DNA of 42,311 nucleotides from Candidatus Helarchaeota archaeon (lineage in GTDB: Archaea > Asgardarchaeota > Lokiarchaeia > Helarchaeales > HEL-GB-A): assembly GCA_013375455.1 (NCBI GenBank), contig JABXJT010000038.1, positions 1-42,311 on the forward strand, in the 5' to 3' direction. The position numbers and the translations under genes are program-made. The notes under the pieces were generated by a model, which saw only the letters and a program-made list of their open reading frames with translations, had not been told where the DNA came from and made no database searches. This document shows, in pieces, positions 1 to 7,380 of this stretch. Position 1 is the stretch's first letter; every line of letters begins with the position of its first letter.

Positions 1-249
1 GTAGACCCTGATTTAATCTCTGCAGTAACTGCTGCAATATTGAATGCTGCAGAGATGGCAGTAATGCAAATGAATCAAGGTGAATTATGGGAAATTGTTG
101 TGAGAGGTAGTAATGGCTTTTCTATCGTATCATGCGCAGGAACTAGTTTTTTATTAGTTGGTGCAGGAACTCATGGCGCAGATCTAGGAAGAGTTGTAAG
201 TATTCTCCGGGACTACTCAAAGATGATTGCTCAAATTCTAGGAATTTAA
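1..249 (+). CDS. Roadblock/LC7 domain protein, C-terminal part
   Basis: The reading frame is open from the first base of the window, so the N-terminus lies outside. The visible 82 residues have the Roadblock/LC7 pattern: a leading helix (LISAVTAAILNAAEMAV), then a strand pair around EIVVRGSNGFSIVSCAG, a hydrophobic strand (FLLVGAG) and a closing amphipathic helix ending in QILGI. In the family these small domains dimerise and often bind or regulate small GTPases of the Rag/Arf/MglA type; Asgard archaea carry many. No GTPase gene is visible here, so the partner is unknown. It ends about 40 bases before a palindrome that precedes the next gene. The family call is firm; the function is only general. 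Confidence 0.82.
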   Translation, partial: VDPDLISAVTAAILNAAEMAVMQMNQGELWEIVVRGSNGFSIVSCAGTSFLLVGAGTHGADLGRVVSILRDYSKMIAQILGI

Positions 250-290
250 GATTTAAAAAGAACTAACTTCTTATTTTTAAAGAGAAGATA

Positions 291-307
291 CTGGTAATAA
301 TTACCAG
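291..307. promoter_or_regulatory. palindrome, candidate operator upstream of PAC2-hsp20
   Basis: A perfect inverted repeat with 8-base arms, CTGGTAAT and ATTACCAG, separated by one A. It lies 50-60 bases before the first possible starts of the PAC2 gene and about 10-20 bases after an AT-rich TATA-like stretch (ATTTTTAAAGA, around 271-283), which puts it near the expected transcription start. That position suits a repressor site, although it could also be a short hairpin in the leader. No regulator gene is visible beside it. Confidence 0.4.
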
Positions 308-357
308 AAAACATTAACATTAATGGCTAATTCAGAAATAATCATAACAGTTTCATC

Positions 358-1119
358 ATGGGATGTTTTATGTCAGACGAGATTAACATCATTGAAGAAG
401 AACCTATTCGATTAAAGGGACCAAATGTTATTATAGGGCTTCCAGACGTAGGATTAGTAGGCTTAATTGCAACTATGCATATGATTGAAATATTAAAAAT
501 GAAAAGAGTAGGATATATCGAATCTAAACTTTTTCCACCTGTTATTGTTTTGCATAACGGTGAAATTCAATCACCTATCAAAATATACGAAAAGGATGGG
601 AACATAGCAATTGTATCTGAAATTCCAATTCCTTCAACAGCAATATATGCGCTCTCAAATGCTTTATTAAACCATATTAAGAAATGGGATCCTAAAATGG
701 TTATTTTACTGCACGGAATTCCGGTACCTAATCGGTTAAATCTAGAAAAATTAACGAATTATGCAATTGGCACTAGTGAAGAAACTAAAAAACTAATTAA
801 GGAGAGTTCGATAGAGATCATGGATACTGGTGTAATTGTAGGGTTGAAAGCGATTTTTCTATGGGATAGTCTTAAGCAGAATGTCCCTACTATTGCTCTT
901 GGAGCAGAGTCATTTTTAGAATATCCGGATCCAGGATCAGCTGCATCAGTCGTTGAAGCTTTAAATAAAATATTAAATCTTGATCTAGATGTAGAATCAC
1001 TATTGAATAGGGCAGAAGAATTGCGGGTACGAATGCGTGATTTAATGCGGAGAACTCAGGAGACTATGCGGGGGACACAACCAGTTCGAGAACTTGAATT
1101 ACCACCAATGTTTGGATGA
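358..1119 (+). CDS. PAC2-family proteasome assembly chaperone-like protein
   Basis: A protein of about 250 residues with the archaeal PAC2-family layout. Near the N-terminus stands the motif IIGLPDVGLVGLIA, followed by a strand-rich core (SEIPIPSTAIYALSNALL, MVILLHGIPVPN), and by a GAESFLEYPDPGSAASVVEALNKILNLDL segment that is typical of the family. The C-terminus is a charged helix (LLNRAEELRVRMRDLMRRTQ). Family members in archaea bind proteasome alpha subunits or act as ATP-independent chaperones in the cytoplasm; which of these applies is not shown here. Starts are possible at ATG 358 and ATG 370; the second (MSDEINII) resembles relatives better and has GGATG before it. The hsp20 gene follows within 15 bases, so a shared transcript is likely. 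Confidence 0.82.
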   Translation: MGCFMSDEINIIEEEPIRLKGPNVIIGLPDVGLVGLIATMHMIEILKMKRVGYIESKLFPPVIVLHNGEIQSPIKIYEKDGNIAIVSEIPIPSTAIYALSNALLNHIKKWDPKMVILLHGIPVPNRLNLEKLTNYAIGTSEETKKLIKESSIEIMDTGVIVGLKAIFLWDSLKQNVPTIALGAESFLEYPDPGSAASVVEALNKILNLDLDVESLLNRAEELRVRMRDLMRRTQETMRGTQPVRELELPPMFG

Positions 1120-1132
1120 GAGGATGATTATT

Positions 1133-1573
1133 ATGGCAACGAGAAAGAAATTTATTGACCAGATGCGTGAGTTTTTCGAGGATATGGAAAAGGATATTTT
1201 CAGGGCGTTTGGAGAATTATTTTCAGAAAAATGTTCCTGGGACCCTGATGAATGCTGTCTTGAGCCCTTAACAAACTTGGTTGAAACAGAAGAGGAAATC
1301 ATCATCACGGCAGATTTACCTTATGTCAAAAAAGACAACATAGACATAACTGTGACAGATGATATGCTTGATTTACAAGCAAATCTTGAACGCCCAGTTA
1401 AGTTTGCACAATGGGGAACGGTACAACGTAATACCGAATTTTGTAAATTTCACAAACATCTCAAGTTATCCACTATAGTCGATGCTGAAAATATTTCAGC
1501 CTCATTCAAAAGTGGCATTTTGCAAATTAAGTTACCTAAAAAAGTAACACGCATCAAAATTAAAATTGAATAA
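1133..1573 (+). CDS. small heat shock protein, Hsp20/alpha-crystallin family
   Basis: Predicted ATP-independent holdase of about 146 residues that keeps unfolded proteins soluble in the cytoplasm. The N-terminal part is helical and charged (DQMREFFEDMEKDIFRAFGEL). The alpha-crystallin domain begins near NLVETEEEIIITADLPYVKKDNIDITV and runs to the end, closing with GILQIKLPKK and a short IKIKIE tail that offers an I-x-I docking motif. The middle (GTVQRNTEFCKFHKHLKLS) is more divergent than the usual GxFxRxIxLP stretch. The start at ATG 1133 is chosen because GAGGATGAT ends five bases before it; an in-frame ATG at 1124 is the alternative. It follows the PAC2 gene closely, which groups two protein-quality genes. 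Confidence 0.88.
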   Translation: MATRKKFIDQMREFFEDMEKDIFRAFGELFSEKCSWDPDECCLEPLTNLVETEEEIIITADLPYVKKDNIDITVTDDMLDLQANLERPVKFAQWGTVQRNTEFCKFHKHLKLSTIVDAENISASFKSGILQIKLPKKVTRIKIKIE

Positions 1574-1609
1574 GCAATTCTGAAAATATTCGTTTATAAC
1601 AACCGTTGT

Positions 1610-1713
1610 GTTGATCCCATTCCGGATCAACATTTCTATTTCTAAGTGAGGCCTCACAACTCACAAGGACTCGTCATCTTGCTAAGCATCAGAATGCGAT
1701 GTCGATCATCGAC
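1610..1713. other. cluster of inverted repeats between convergent genes
   Basis: In the 209-base gap between hsp20 and the formyltransferase gene, three inverted repeats follow each other: GTTGATCC / GGATCAAC with a 6-base loop (1610-1631), the perfect palindrome GTGAGGCCTCAC (1646-1657), and GTCGAT-C-ATCGAC (1701-1713). The stretch is visibly richer in G and C than the DNA on either side. It may be a bidirectional terminator or a small structured RNA. I see no match to SRP RNA, RNase P RNA, 5S rRNA or a clear box C/D RNA. Confidence 0.4.
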
Positions 1714-1782
1714 CTCAAATTATTAAAAAATGATATTTTATTTATAGTTTATTTTGAAATTAGGAAGGAGAATTAGCATTAA

Positions 1783-2796
1783 TTAAATCTCTTTTTCATC
1801 GTCCGGGATATTCTCGTGGTACCGTTTTACAATTTGTTCCATGATCTCCTCGGAGTCCACCCCTTGTAACACGTCACCAATTTGAATATCCGTGATGCTT
1901 AACCCTTTAATTTTTTTTACGAGAAGCGAACCATCCTTCGTTTTAATTACGAACTCCTCTAACGCGATTGAAAGATCGACTATGGTACCAGGTTGAACCG
2001 CACTATCGAATAACGCGGAATCAAATGGAAAAGCTTCAAGGATGAATACTTTTTTTCCATTCAAATAACAATAAGCTGGTGGATAAGGTGATGAAACTGC
2101 CCTGATTAGATTATAAATTTGTAAAGTACTTAAATTCCAGTCTATTCCACTGTCATCTGGCGTCCGTTTTGGGTAATAGGTGGGTTTAAGTGGAGGTTGT
2201 GGAGAAAATACCACTTTATCCTTTTCAATTAGAGGAACGTATGTTTTTAACAGTTGAAACATGGCAATTCTGTTTTTTGAATGGAGGCTTGAAATCGTAT
2301 CAAATTCATTTATCTCAAACGTGATAGATCCTATGATATTGCCTGCATCCACGAACGGATCATATCTAAAAAGATTAGTCACGAACCTGTTGTGACCAGT
2401 TATGATAGACCAATTCATTGGAGATCTTCCCCTTCCCTTGGGCAGGCCATAAGGACTTCCGTGCATTCCGCAAGAGAATTTACCGAGAGAATTTAAAACT
2501 GATTCAGGAACAATCCGTTCCCAACCTATCACCAATAATAAATCAATTTTTGCTTCCTTGAAGAAGGAAAGGTCTTCGGGTTCTTTCAACGTGTAAGATT
2601 TAACTACATGAAAAGGTATGGAATTTGCATTACAGTAGCTAATGATTTCCTTACCTCGAAAAAAAGCGATATTAAATTGTTGGGCTAAATTTTCAGGAAG
2701 TGTAACAACAAGGTCGATATTGAAGGCTTTTTGTGACACGATGCTATTTAATAAATCTAGAGTAGTTCCTTTACAACCCAAAATTGCTATCTTCAT
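1783..2796 (-). CDS. formyltransferase of the ArnA-N/Fmt family, probably sugar N-formyltransferase
   Basis: The protein has the Fmt/ArnA-type Rossmann formyltransferase domain. The core motif is GSPYGLPKGRGRSPMNW, followed by FVDAGNII with the conserved Asp, and the downstream linker KRTPDDSGIDWN then LIRAVSSPYPPAYCYLNGKKV is very like the ArnA/Fmt C-terminal region. The family moves a formyl group from 10-formyl-tetrahydrofolate (a folate or archaeal analogue) to an amine. The catalytic N-x-H reads G-M-H here, so the Asn is Gly, a change also met in some formyltransferase subfamilies. The ATG overlaps the end of an upstream deacetylase gene by 26 bases, which suggests that a deacetylated amino sugar is its substrate. 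Archaea do not formylate initiator tRNA, so an Fmt role is unlikely. Confidence 0.75.
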   Translation of the reverse strand: MKIAILGCKGTTLDLLNSIVSQKAFNIDLVVTLPENLAQQFNIAFFRGKEIISYCNANSIPFHVVKSYTLKEPEDLSFFKEAKIDLLLVIGWERIVPESVLNSLGKFSCGMHGSPYGLPKGRGRSPMNWSIITGHNRFVTNLFRYDPFVDAGNIIGSITFEINEFDTISSLHSKNRIAMFQLLKTYVPLIEKDKVVFSPQPPLKPTYYPKRTPDDSGIDWNLSTLQIYNLIRAVSSPYPPAYCYLNGKKVFILEAFPFDSALFDSAVQPGTIVDLSIALEEFVIKTKDGSLLVKKIKGLSITDIQIGDVLQGVDSEEIMEQIVKRYHENIPDDEKEI

Positions 2797-3493
2797 CCTT
2801 AATATACCTCTTAATATTCTGGAAATTTTTTTTCAAGTAGCTATTAAGTTCAGCTACTCGCCGCTTGACCACCAACTCTTTGAATTGGGCAAGATCTTCT
2901 TCGGGATACCACCATGCGGGGTGTAATAAAAGTTGAATTGGTGATTTTCCTTCCTTCAATAAATTCAGGAGTTTAGGATAGAAATCCTCGTTTTTTCTCG
3001 AATCTGATAAAAAAAGATCAGGGGAAAAGAAGTCATCTTGATAGACATTGATAAAGGATTTGAATTTTTTATTATTGGTATTGGTTGGCCGGTGGAAACT
3101 CACCACAAAATTAACATCGGTAATGCATTCTTTAAACCATTTGAGGGTGGAAAGTAATTTATTTTCGCTATCTCCAAGTATTGACTCATCTACGTGAAGA
3201 CCTACACAATGGCCTATTGAATATAATTCTTTCATTATATCAATTACGCTTTTATTAAATATATTATATGTTTCAGCCCCTATTTGAAAAAAATAATTAG
3301 CTTTAATGTTTATTGAATGTTCAATTTTACCTAATTGATTGGCAGAATAGGGTGAAATATCAATATCATGCCTTAAATATATTAACCGCTCCTTGTCTTC
3401 TGTAATTTCTTGATCAAATCGAAGAAAGGTGTATCTATTTTGATCCTTGATTTCCTTGAGTAACTTTTCGAATGATTCGTAATTGAATGACAT
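2771..3493 (-). CDS. polysaccharide deacetylase-like (NodB-fold) protein
   Basis: A 240-residue protein with a degenerate NodB-like set of motifs: YLRHDIDISPYSA (the metal-binding Asp/His-Asp motif), ANYFFQIGAETYN, a GHCVGLHVDES segment for the metal His, SFHRPTNTN, and LLLHPAWWYP near the C-terminus, where deacetylases keep a late catalytic His. It would hydrolyse an N-acetyl or other acyl group from a sugar. ATG 3493 is preceded by AGGAGA at six bases. It is the first gene of a two-gene operon and its last 26 bases overlap the formyltransferase gene, so the two probably act in turn on the same sugar. No signal peptide is visible, so it should work in the cytoplasm. The substrate is unknown. 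Confidence 0.7.
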   Translation of the reverse strand: MSFNYESFEKLLKEIKDQNRYTFLRFDQEITEDKERLIYLRHDIDISPYSANQLGKIEHSINIKANYFFQIGAETYNIFNKSVIDIMKELYSIGHCVGLHVDESILGDSENKLLSTLKWFKECITDVNFVVSFHRPTNTNNKKFKSFINVYQDDFFSPDLFLSDSRKNEDFYPKLLNLLKEGKSPIQLLLHPAWWYPEEDLAQFKELVVKRRVAELNSYLKKNFQNIKRYIKDEDSNFGL

Positions 3494-3627
3494 AGCTTTT
3501 CTCCTAAATTGAACAAAACATCTCTTATCTAAAAAAAATATTGATACGATTTATTATTTTTCAAATAGTAGAATTTTTAAGATTGAATTACTAATTAGAA
3601 CAAAAAAGAAGATTTGAGGATAACACA

Positions 3628-4035
3628 ATGTCAAAGAAAATGGTAGACGCGGGCACGCTCAAAGTAAATCGGTATATTTTATTGGATAATGTACCTTATA
3701 AGATTACATCATTAGATCATTCGAAGTCCGGGAAGCATGGCCATGCAAAAATCAGGATAGTGGCTACTGGAGTAATCGATCCGACTAAGAAAAAGAGTGC
3801 AGTATTTCCAGCTAATACTAAAGTAGATGTTCCCATAATCGAGAAAAAGACAGCGATGGTATCAGCTGTGATGGGTGATACCCTTAGCGTCATGGATATG
3901 GAGGATTATAATACATTTGAAATTAACATGCCAGAAGATGAAGAACTAAAAGCAAAAATTCAAGAAGGAATTCAAATCGAATATTGGATAATAATGGATA
4001 GAATAAAAATCGAAAGGGTAAAATCGAAAGGGTAA
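3628..4035 (+). CDS. translation factor aIF5A (hypusine-containing)
   Basis: A 135-residue protein with the IF5A fold: an N-terminal SH3-like domain and a C-terminal OB domain. The loop DHSKSGKHGHAK carries Lys36, the residue converted to deoxyhypusine/hypusine in archaea and eukaryotes. The factor binds at the ribosomal E site and helps peptide bond formation at stalling sequences. The start is set by GAGGAT (3616-3621), six bases before the ATG; an AT-rich TATA-like stretch (ATTTTTAAGATT) lies some 50 bases further up. Length and motifs are normal. The deoxyhypusine synthase gene is not in the window. Confidence 0.96.
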   Translation: MSKKMVDAGTLKVNRYILLDNVPYKITSLDHSKSGKHGHAKIRIVATGVIDPTKKKSAVFPANTKVDVPIIEKKTAMVSAVMGDTLSVMDMEDYNTFEINMPEDEELKAKIQEGIQIEYWIIMDRIKIERVKSKG

Positions 4036-4090
4036 ATGAAAAAAATAGCACTTTCTCTCTTTTTAATCGAATGTATTGTAGGTTTGATTT

Positions 4091-4885
4091 TTGAATATTG
4101 ATTGGAAGATCTTTTGCGACAGGCTAACTGATTCGATTTGGAATGCCACACAATCGCTTATTGGCACGGAAGAAGCTGCTATAAAAATGAAAAAATACAG
4201 GAAAAATACAAAAAAAATTGATGCTGTCGCGGAAAATACAGTAATAGACCATTTAAAAAAAGAGAAAATGGATGTAATTTTAGTAAGTGAAGAAATTGGA
4301 GAAATTCAGATTGGTTCTAAACCAAAATATACTATAGTTTTAGATCCCATAGACGGAACCACTAATTCAATCAGGGGGTTACCCTTTTTTGCCACAAGTA
4401 TTGCGATTGCAAAAGGAAAATTGCTTAAAGATATCATTTTCGGATATGTGAGGAATTATCTGACAGGAGAGGTTTTTCATGCAAATCAAAAAGATGCTTT
4501 TTACAATGATCAGAAATGTCAAGGGTCCACTTGTAAAACCTTGGGAAGGGCATTAATCTCGATTTATAGCTACAGTAATGTTAATTATGAGATAATTAGA
4601 AAAATTTTAATGAAAATAAGAAAAATGAGATTGCTAGGGGCAATTTCTGTTGAATTAATGTATGTAGGTTGCAATATATTGGATGGATTAATTGATTTAC
4701 GGGGAAATTCATTAATAACCGATATTGCAGCGGGAATTCTCTTTATAAAGAAAGCAGGTGGGGTCGCCTCACAATCAAATGGAGAGGAGATCACGGGACC
4801 GATTGATATTCATGAGAGATATTCGATAGTAGCTGCTGGAAATAAGGAACTGTATAAAAACTTTATAAAAATTATAACAACTTAG
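4091..4885 (+). CDS. inositol monophosphatase/FBPase-family phosphatase
   Basis: A 264-residue magnesium-dependent sugar phosphatase. The metal ligands are all present: SEE at residues 66-68, DPIDGTTN at 85-92, and the late Asp in TDIAAGILFIKKAGG near residue 215. Archaeal members hydrolyse inositol-1-phosphate, fructose-1,6-bisphosphate or both, and motifs alone cannot tell which. An Ino1 gene at 16.3 kb makes inositol phosphate, so an inositol role is plausible. The first possible start is TTG 4091, since a stop lies in frame two codons earlier; no good ribosome binding site is visible. It follows aIF5A by 55 bases and the next gene begins three bases after its stop. Confidence 0.85.
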   Translation: MNIDWKIFCDRLTDSIWNATQSLIGTEEAAIKMKKYRKNTKKIDAVAENTVIDHLKKEKMDVILVSEEIGEIQIGSKPKYTIVLDPIDGTTNSIRGLPFFATSIAIAKGKLLKDIIFGYVRNYLTGEVFHANQKDAFYNDQKCQGSTCKTLGRALISIYSYSNVNYEIIRKILMKIRKMRLLGAISVELMYVGCNILDGLIDLRGNSLITDIAAGILFIKKAGGVASQSNGEEITGPIDIHERYSIVAAGNKELYKNFIKIITT

Positions 4886-4888
4886 CCT

Positions 4889-5776
4889 ATGAAACTGAGA
4901 AGGAATTACCCAATGAAATCGTTACCTACCGGGTTGGAAATTCAAAAAATAGTTGAAAATTCAGAGGAATTAATGGGTTACCTAGAAAAACCGTTTAAAG
5001 TTCAACTATTTCACCAAAGTGATAACGTAGTTTTCAAGCTCGTAGGAAAAACTGAAATTATCGCAAAAGTGGGATTGACTGGATGGGCTAAATATGAATT
5101 TGAAACGCTTCAACAATTATCAAGGAAAAATTACGATGTTGTTAGTCCAATCACGTATGTGTCACTACAAAAACAACTGGATGAGGATTGGAGCTTTGGG
5201 AATTTAAATAGAGAAGTAGGCATACTCTTTTATTTTCCGCTTGAAGGAAAAAATTTAAAGCAAGAAATAACACAAGTAAATATACTGAACGGACTTAATT
5301 TTCTTAAAAGGTTACATGAGGATAAATCTTTAAATAATAGGATTATAGAAAATTATCAAAAAGTCGAGGTTGAAAGAGGGTTAAGGTACATAAAGAAACT
5401 TTTTAATGGAGAATTTGCAGATCAACTCAGAGTTTTGATGAGAAGATATCAGAATGTGGAGATTGATCATTGTTTTATCCATGGTGGTCCAAGGTTGGAG
5501 CATTTCATAATAAATGACAATAAAATTTGGATGATAGATTTTGAAGGAGCATGTATTGGTGATCGATTTAAAGATTTAGGAATTTTCTTTACTGAGCTTT
5601 TATCACATGACATAAAAAAAGATGATTTAATTGAAGCGTATTTTCAACGAAGTTTGAGAAAAGAGGAGAAAGTTCGCCTTGAATTTTTTGAATTGAGAGC
5701 GTTATTGGTGAAACTGTATTTTGAACAATCTAAACATTTCAAAAATCATATTGAAAAATTGATAAAAAGTAGTTAA
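4889..5776 (+). CDS. aminoglycoside phosphotransferase/choline-kinase-fold protein, probable pseudokinase
   Basis: The protein has the APH-type kinase fold: an N-lobe with FQSDNVVFKLV-like strand region near residue 45 and a Lys in EIIAKVG, a hinge around GILFYFPLEGKNL, and a C-lobe with the catalytic and metal loops. The catalytic loop reads HGGPRLEHFII where the family has HGDxxxxN, so both the base Asp (Gly here) and the metal-binding Asn (His here) are missing. The DFE motif (MIDFEGACIGDRFKDLG) is kept. This may therefore bind a nucleotide or a metabolite without normal phosphotransfer. Start ATG 4889 is used; ATG 4913, behind AAGGAA, is equally possible. It sits three bases after the phosphatase gene. 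Confidence 0.65.
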   Translation: MKLRRNYPMKSLPTGLEIQKIVENSEELMGYLEKPFKVQLFHQSDNVVFKLVGKTEIIAKVGLTGWAKYEFETLQQLSRKNYDVVSPITYVSLQKQLDEDWSFGNLNREVGILFYFPLEGKNLKQEITQVNILNGLNFLKRLHEDKSLNNRIIENYQKVEVERGLRYIKKLFNGEFADQLRVLMRRYQNVEIDHCFIHGGPRLEHFIINDNKIWMIDFEGACIGDRFKDLGIFFTELLSHDIKKDDLIEAYFQRSLRKEEKVRLEFFELRALLVKLYFEQSKHFKNHIEKLIKSS

Positions 5777-5800
5777 TGAAAAAAGGTAAGATGAATTAAC

Positions 5801-6316
5801 GTGGCGATGAAGAAAAAGGAATCAGTTTTAATATATGATACGTCAGCATTCATTGGGGGAATGGATCCCCAGGCCATTCAAATTCCGCAGTGGACTACGC
5901 CTGATAATTTGGAAGAAATCAAAAATAAAAATACTAAAGAAATTCTCAATATGGCAATTAAAACCGGAAGAATGAAATTAAGAGCGCCTTCTCAAGATTT
6001 TATTAATAAAATAATAGAAGCCACAAAGAAGACTGGAGATTATTCAAAACTATCAGAGATAGATATGAAAATTCTTGCTTTAGCATTAGAATTTCAGAGC
6101 GAAAATTGGAATCCAATTATAATGACGGATGATTATTCAATACAGAACGTGGCATCCTACTTGAAAATCGAATTTAAGTCGGTAACAGAAGCGGGAATAC
6201 GAGCACAACTACGATGGAAGGTGTTTTGTCCGGGTTGCAATACCGATTATCCAGTTGATACGAAATTAAAGAAATGTGACATTTGTGGAACTAAATTGAA
6301 ACGAAAGAGTTATTAA
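5801..6316 (+). CDS. nob1: rRNA maturation endonuclease Nob1
   Basis: A 171-residue protein with a PIN nuclease domain followed by a zinc ribbon. The acidic residues expected for PIN metal binding are visible: Asp in IYDTSAFIGG, Asp in LSEIDMKILALA, and Asp-Asp in MTDDYSIQNVA. The C-terminal ribbon has FCPGCNTDYP and CDICGTKLKRK. Nob1 cuts the 3' end of 16S precursor rRNA during small-subunit maturation. The start is GTG 5801 or ATG 5807. The FEN-1 gene follows after 27 bases in the same direction. Length and domain order agree with archaeal Nob1. Confidence 0.92.
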   Translation: MAMKKKESVLIYDTSAFIGGMDPQAIQIPQWTTPDNLEEIKNKNTKEILNMAIKTGRMKLRAPSQDFINKIIEATKKTGDYSKLSEIDMKILALALEFQSENWNPIIMTDDYSIQNVASYLKIEFKSVTEAGIRAQLRWKVFCPGCNTDYPVDTKLKKCDICGTKLKRKSY

Positions 6317-6343
6317 TTTTACATAAAATTTTGCGGGAATATT

Positions 6344-7375
6344 ATGGGAGTAAAGATTAAGGATCTTTTAGAAATCGAGAAGATTACTTTTTCTGAATTA
6401 AAAGGGAAGATTGTAACCGTTGATGCCGCAAATACGATCTATCAATTCTTATCTATAATCCAACCTACAACGGGACTCCCCTTAATGGATGATAAAAAAA
6501 GAATTACATCCCATTTATCAGGAATTTTTTATCGTAACATTAATTTGATCGAGAAAAATATTAAGCCAATTTATGTTTTTGATGGAAAGCCGCCAAAATT
6601 AAAAGGTAGAACGATAAAAGAAAGAAGAGCAGGGCGGGAAGACGCATATAAGCAATGGAAAACTGCTATTGAAGAAGGCGACATAGAAGCAGCGAGGAAA
6701 TATGGTCAAGCAGCTCATCGAATGACATCTGAAATCGTAGCGGAATCAAAAAAATTGCTTACCGCTATGGGAATTCCGATCGTGCAGGCACCCTCAGAAG
6801 GAGAGGCACAAGCATCGTTCATGATTGGAAAAGATAATATCTGGGCAGTTGCCTCTCAAGATTTTGATTCAATATTGTTCGGAGCACCAAGAGTAATCAG
6901 AAATTTATCGTTGTCAGAAAGGCGGAGAATTCCTAGAACAAATCAGTATATTAGGGTTGAACCAGAATTAATTAATAGTTCTGAAACATTCCAAAATTTA
7001 AAAATTTCGCGTGAACAGCTCATTGATATTGGAATTCTAGTGGGAACGGATTTCAATATGGGGATTAAAGGTGTTGGGGCAAAGACAGCCTTAAAACTCA
7101 TTTTAAAATATAAAGATTTGAAGACAGTGATTAAAGAAAAGGCATTTGAATTTGATAGAACAGAGGAGGAATTGGAAGAGATACGAAATTTTTTCCTACA
7201 ACCCCACGTGCACAGGGATTATAAAATAGAATTCAAAAAACATGATCCACACTTGATAAAAACCATCTTGATTAACGAACATCAATTTAGCTCAGATCGA
7301 GTAAATAAAGGATTAAAGCGAATTGAGAAAGTGCGTGCAGTTAAACAACAAAGGAGTCTCGATAAATGGTTTTGA
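6344..7375 (+). CDS. fen: flap endonuclease FEN-1
   Basis: Structure-specific 5' nuclease that removes flaps in Okazaki fragment processing and base excision repair. All hallmarks of the XPG/RAD2 family are present in 343 residues: the N-terminal MGVKIKDLL with Asp27, FDGKPPKLK, the EGEAQASFM acidic pair, ASQDFDSILFG, the helix-hairpin-helix region with GTDFNMGIKGVGAKTAL, and a C-terminal PIP box QRSLDKWF for docking on PCNA. Start ATG 6344 gives the family's exact N-terminus. It lies directly after nob1 and ends six bases before the convergent surface-protein gene. Confidence 0.97.
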   Translation: MGVKIKDLLEIEKITFSELKGKIVTVDAANTIYQFLSIIQPTTGLPLMDDKKRITSHLSGIFYRNINLIEKNIKPIYVFDGKPPKLKGRTIKERRAGREDAYKQWKTAIEEGDIEAARKYGQAAHRMTSEIVAESKKLLTAMGIPIVQAPSEGEAQASFMIGKDNIWAVASQDFDSILFGAPRVIRNLSLSERRRIPRTNQYIRVEPELINSSETFQNLKISREQLIDIGILVGTDFNMGIKGVGAKTALKLILKYKDLKTVIKEKAFEFDRTEEELEEIRNFFLQPHVHRDYKIEFKKHDPHLIKTILINEHQFSSDRVNKGLKRIEKVRAVKQQRSLDKWF

Positions 7376-7380
7376 TATCT

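Noticed and set aside
1640..1720. Possible box C/D small RNA on the minus strand (GATGAT and CTGA boxes)
   Set aside because: The boxes are incomplete and badly spaced, and there is no clear D box partner.
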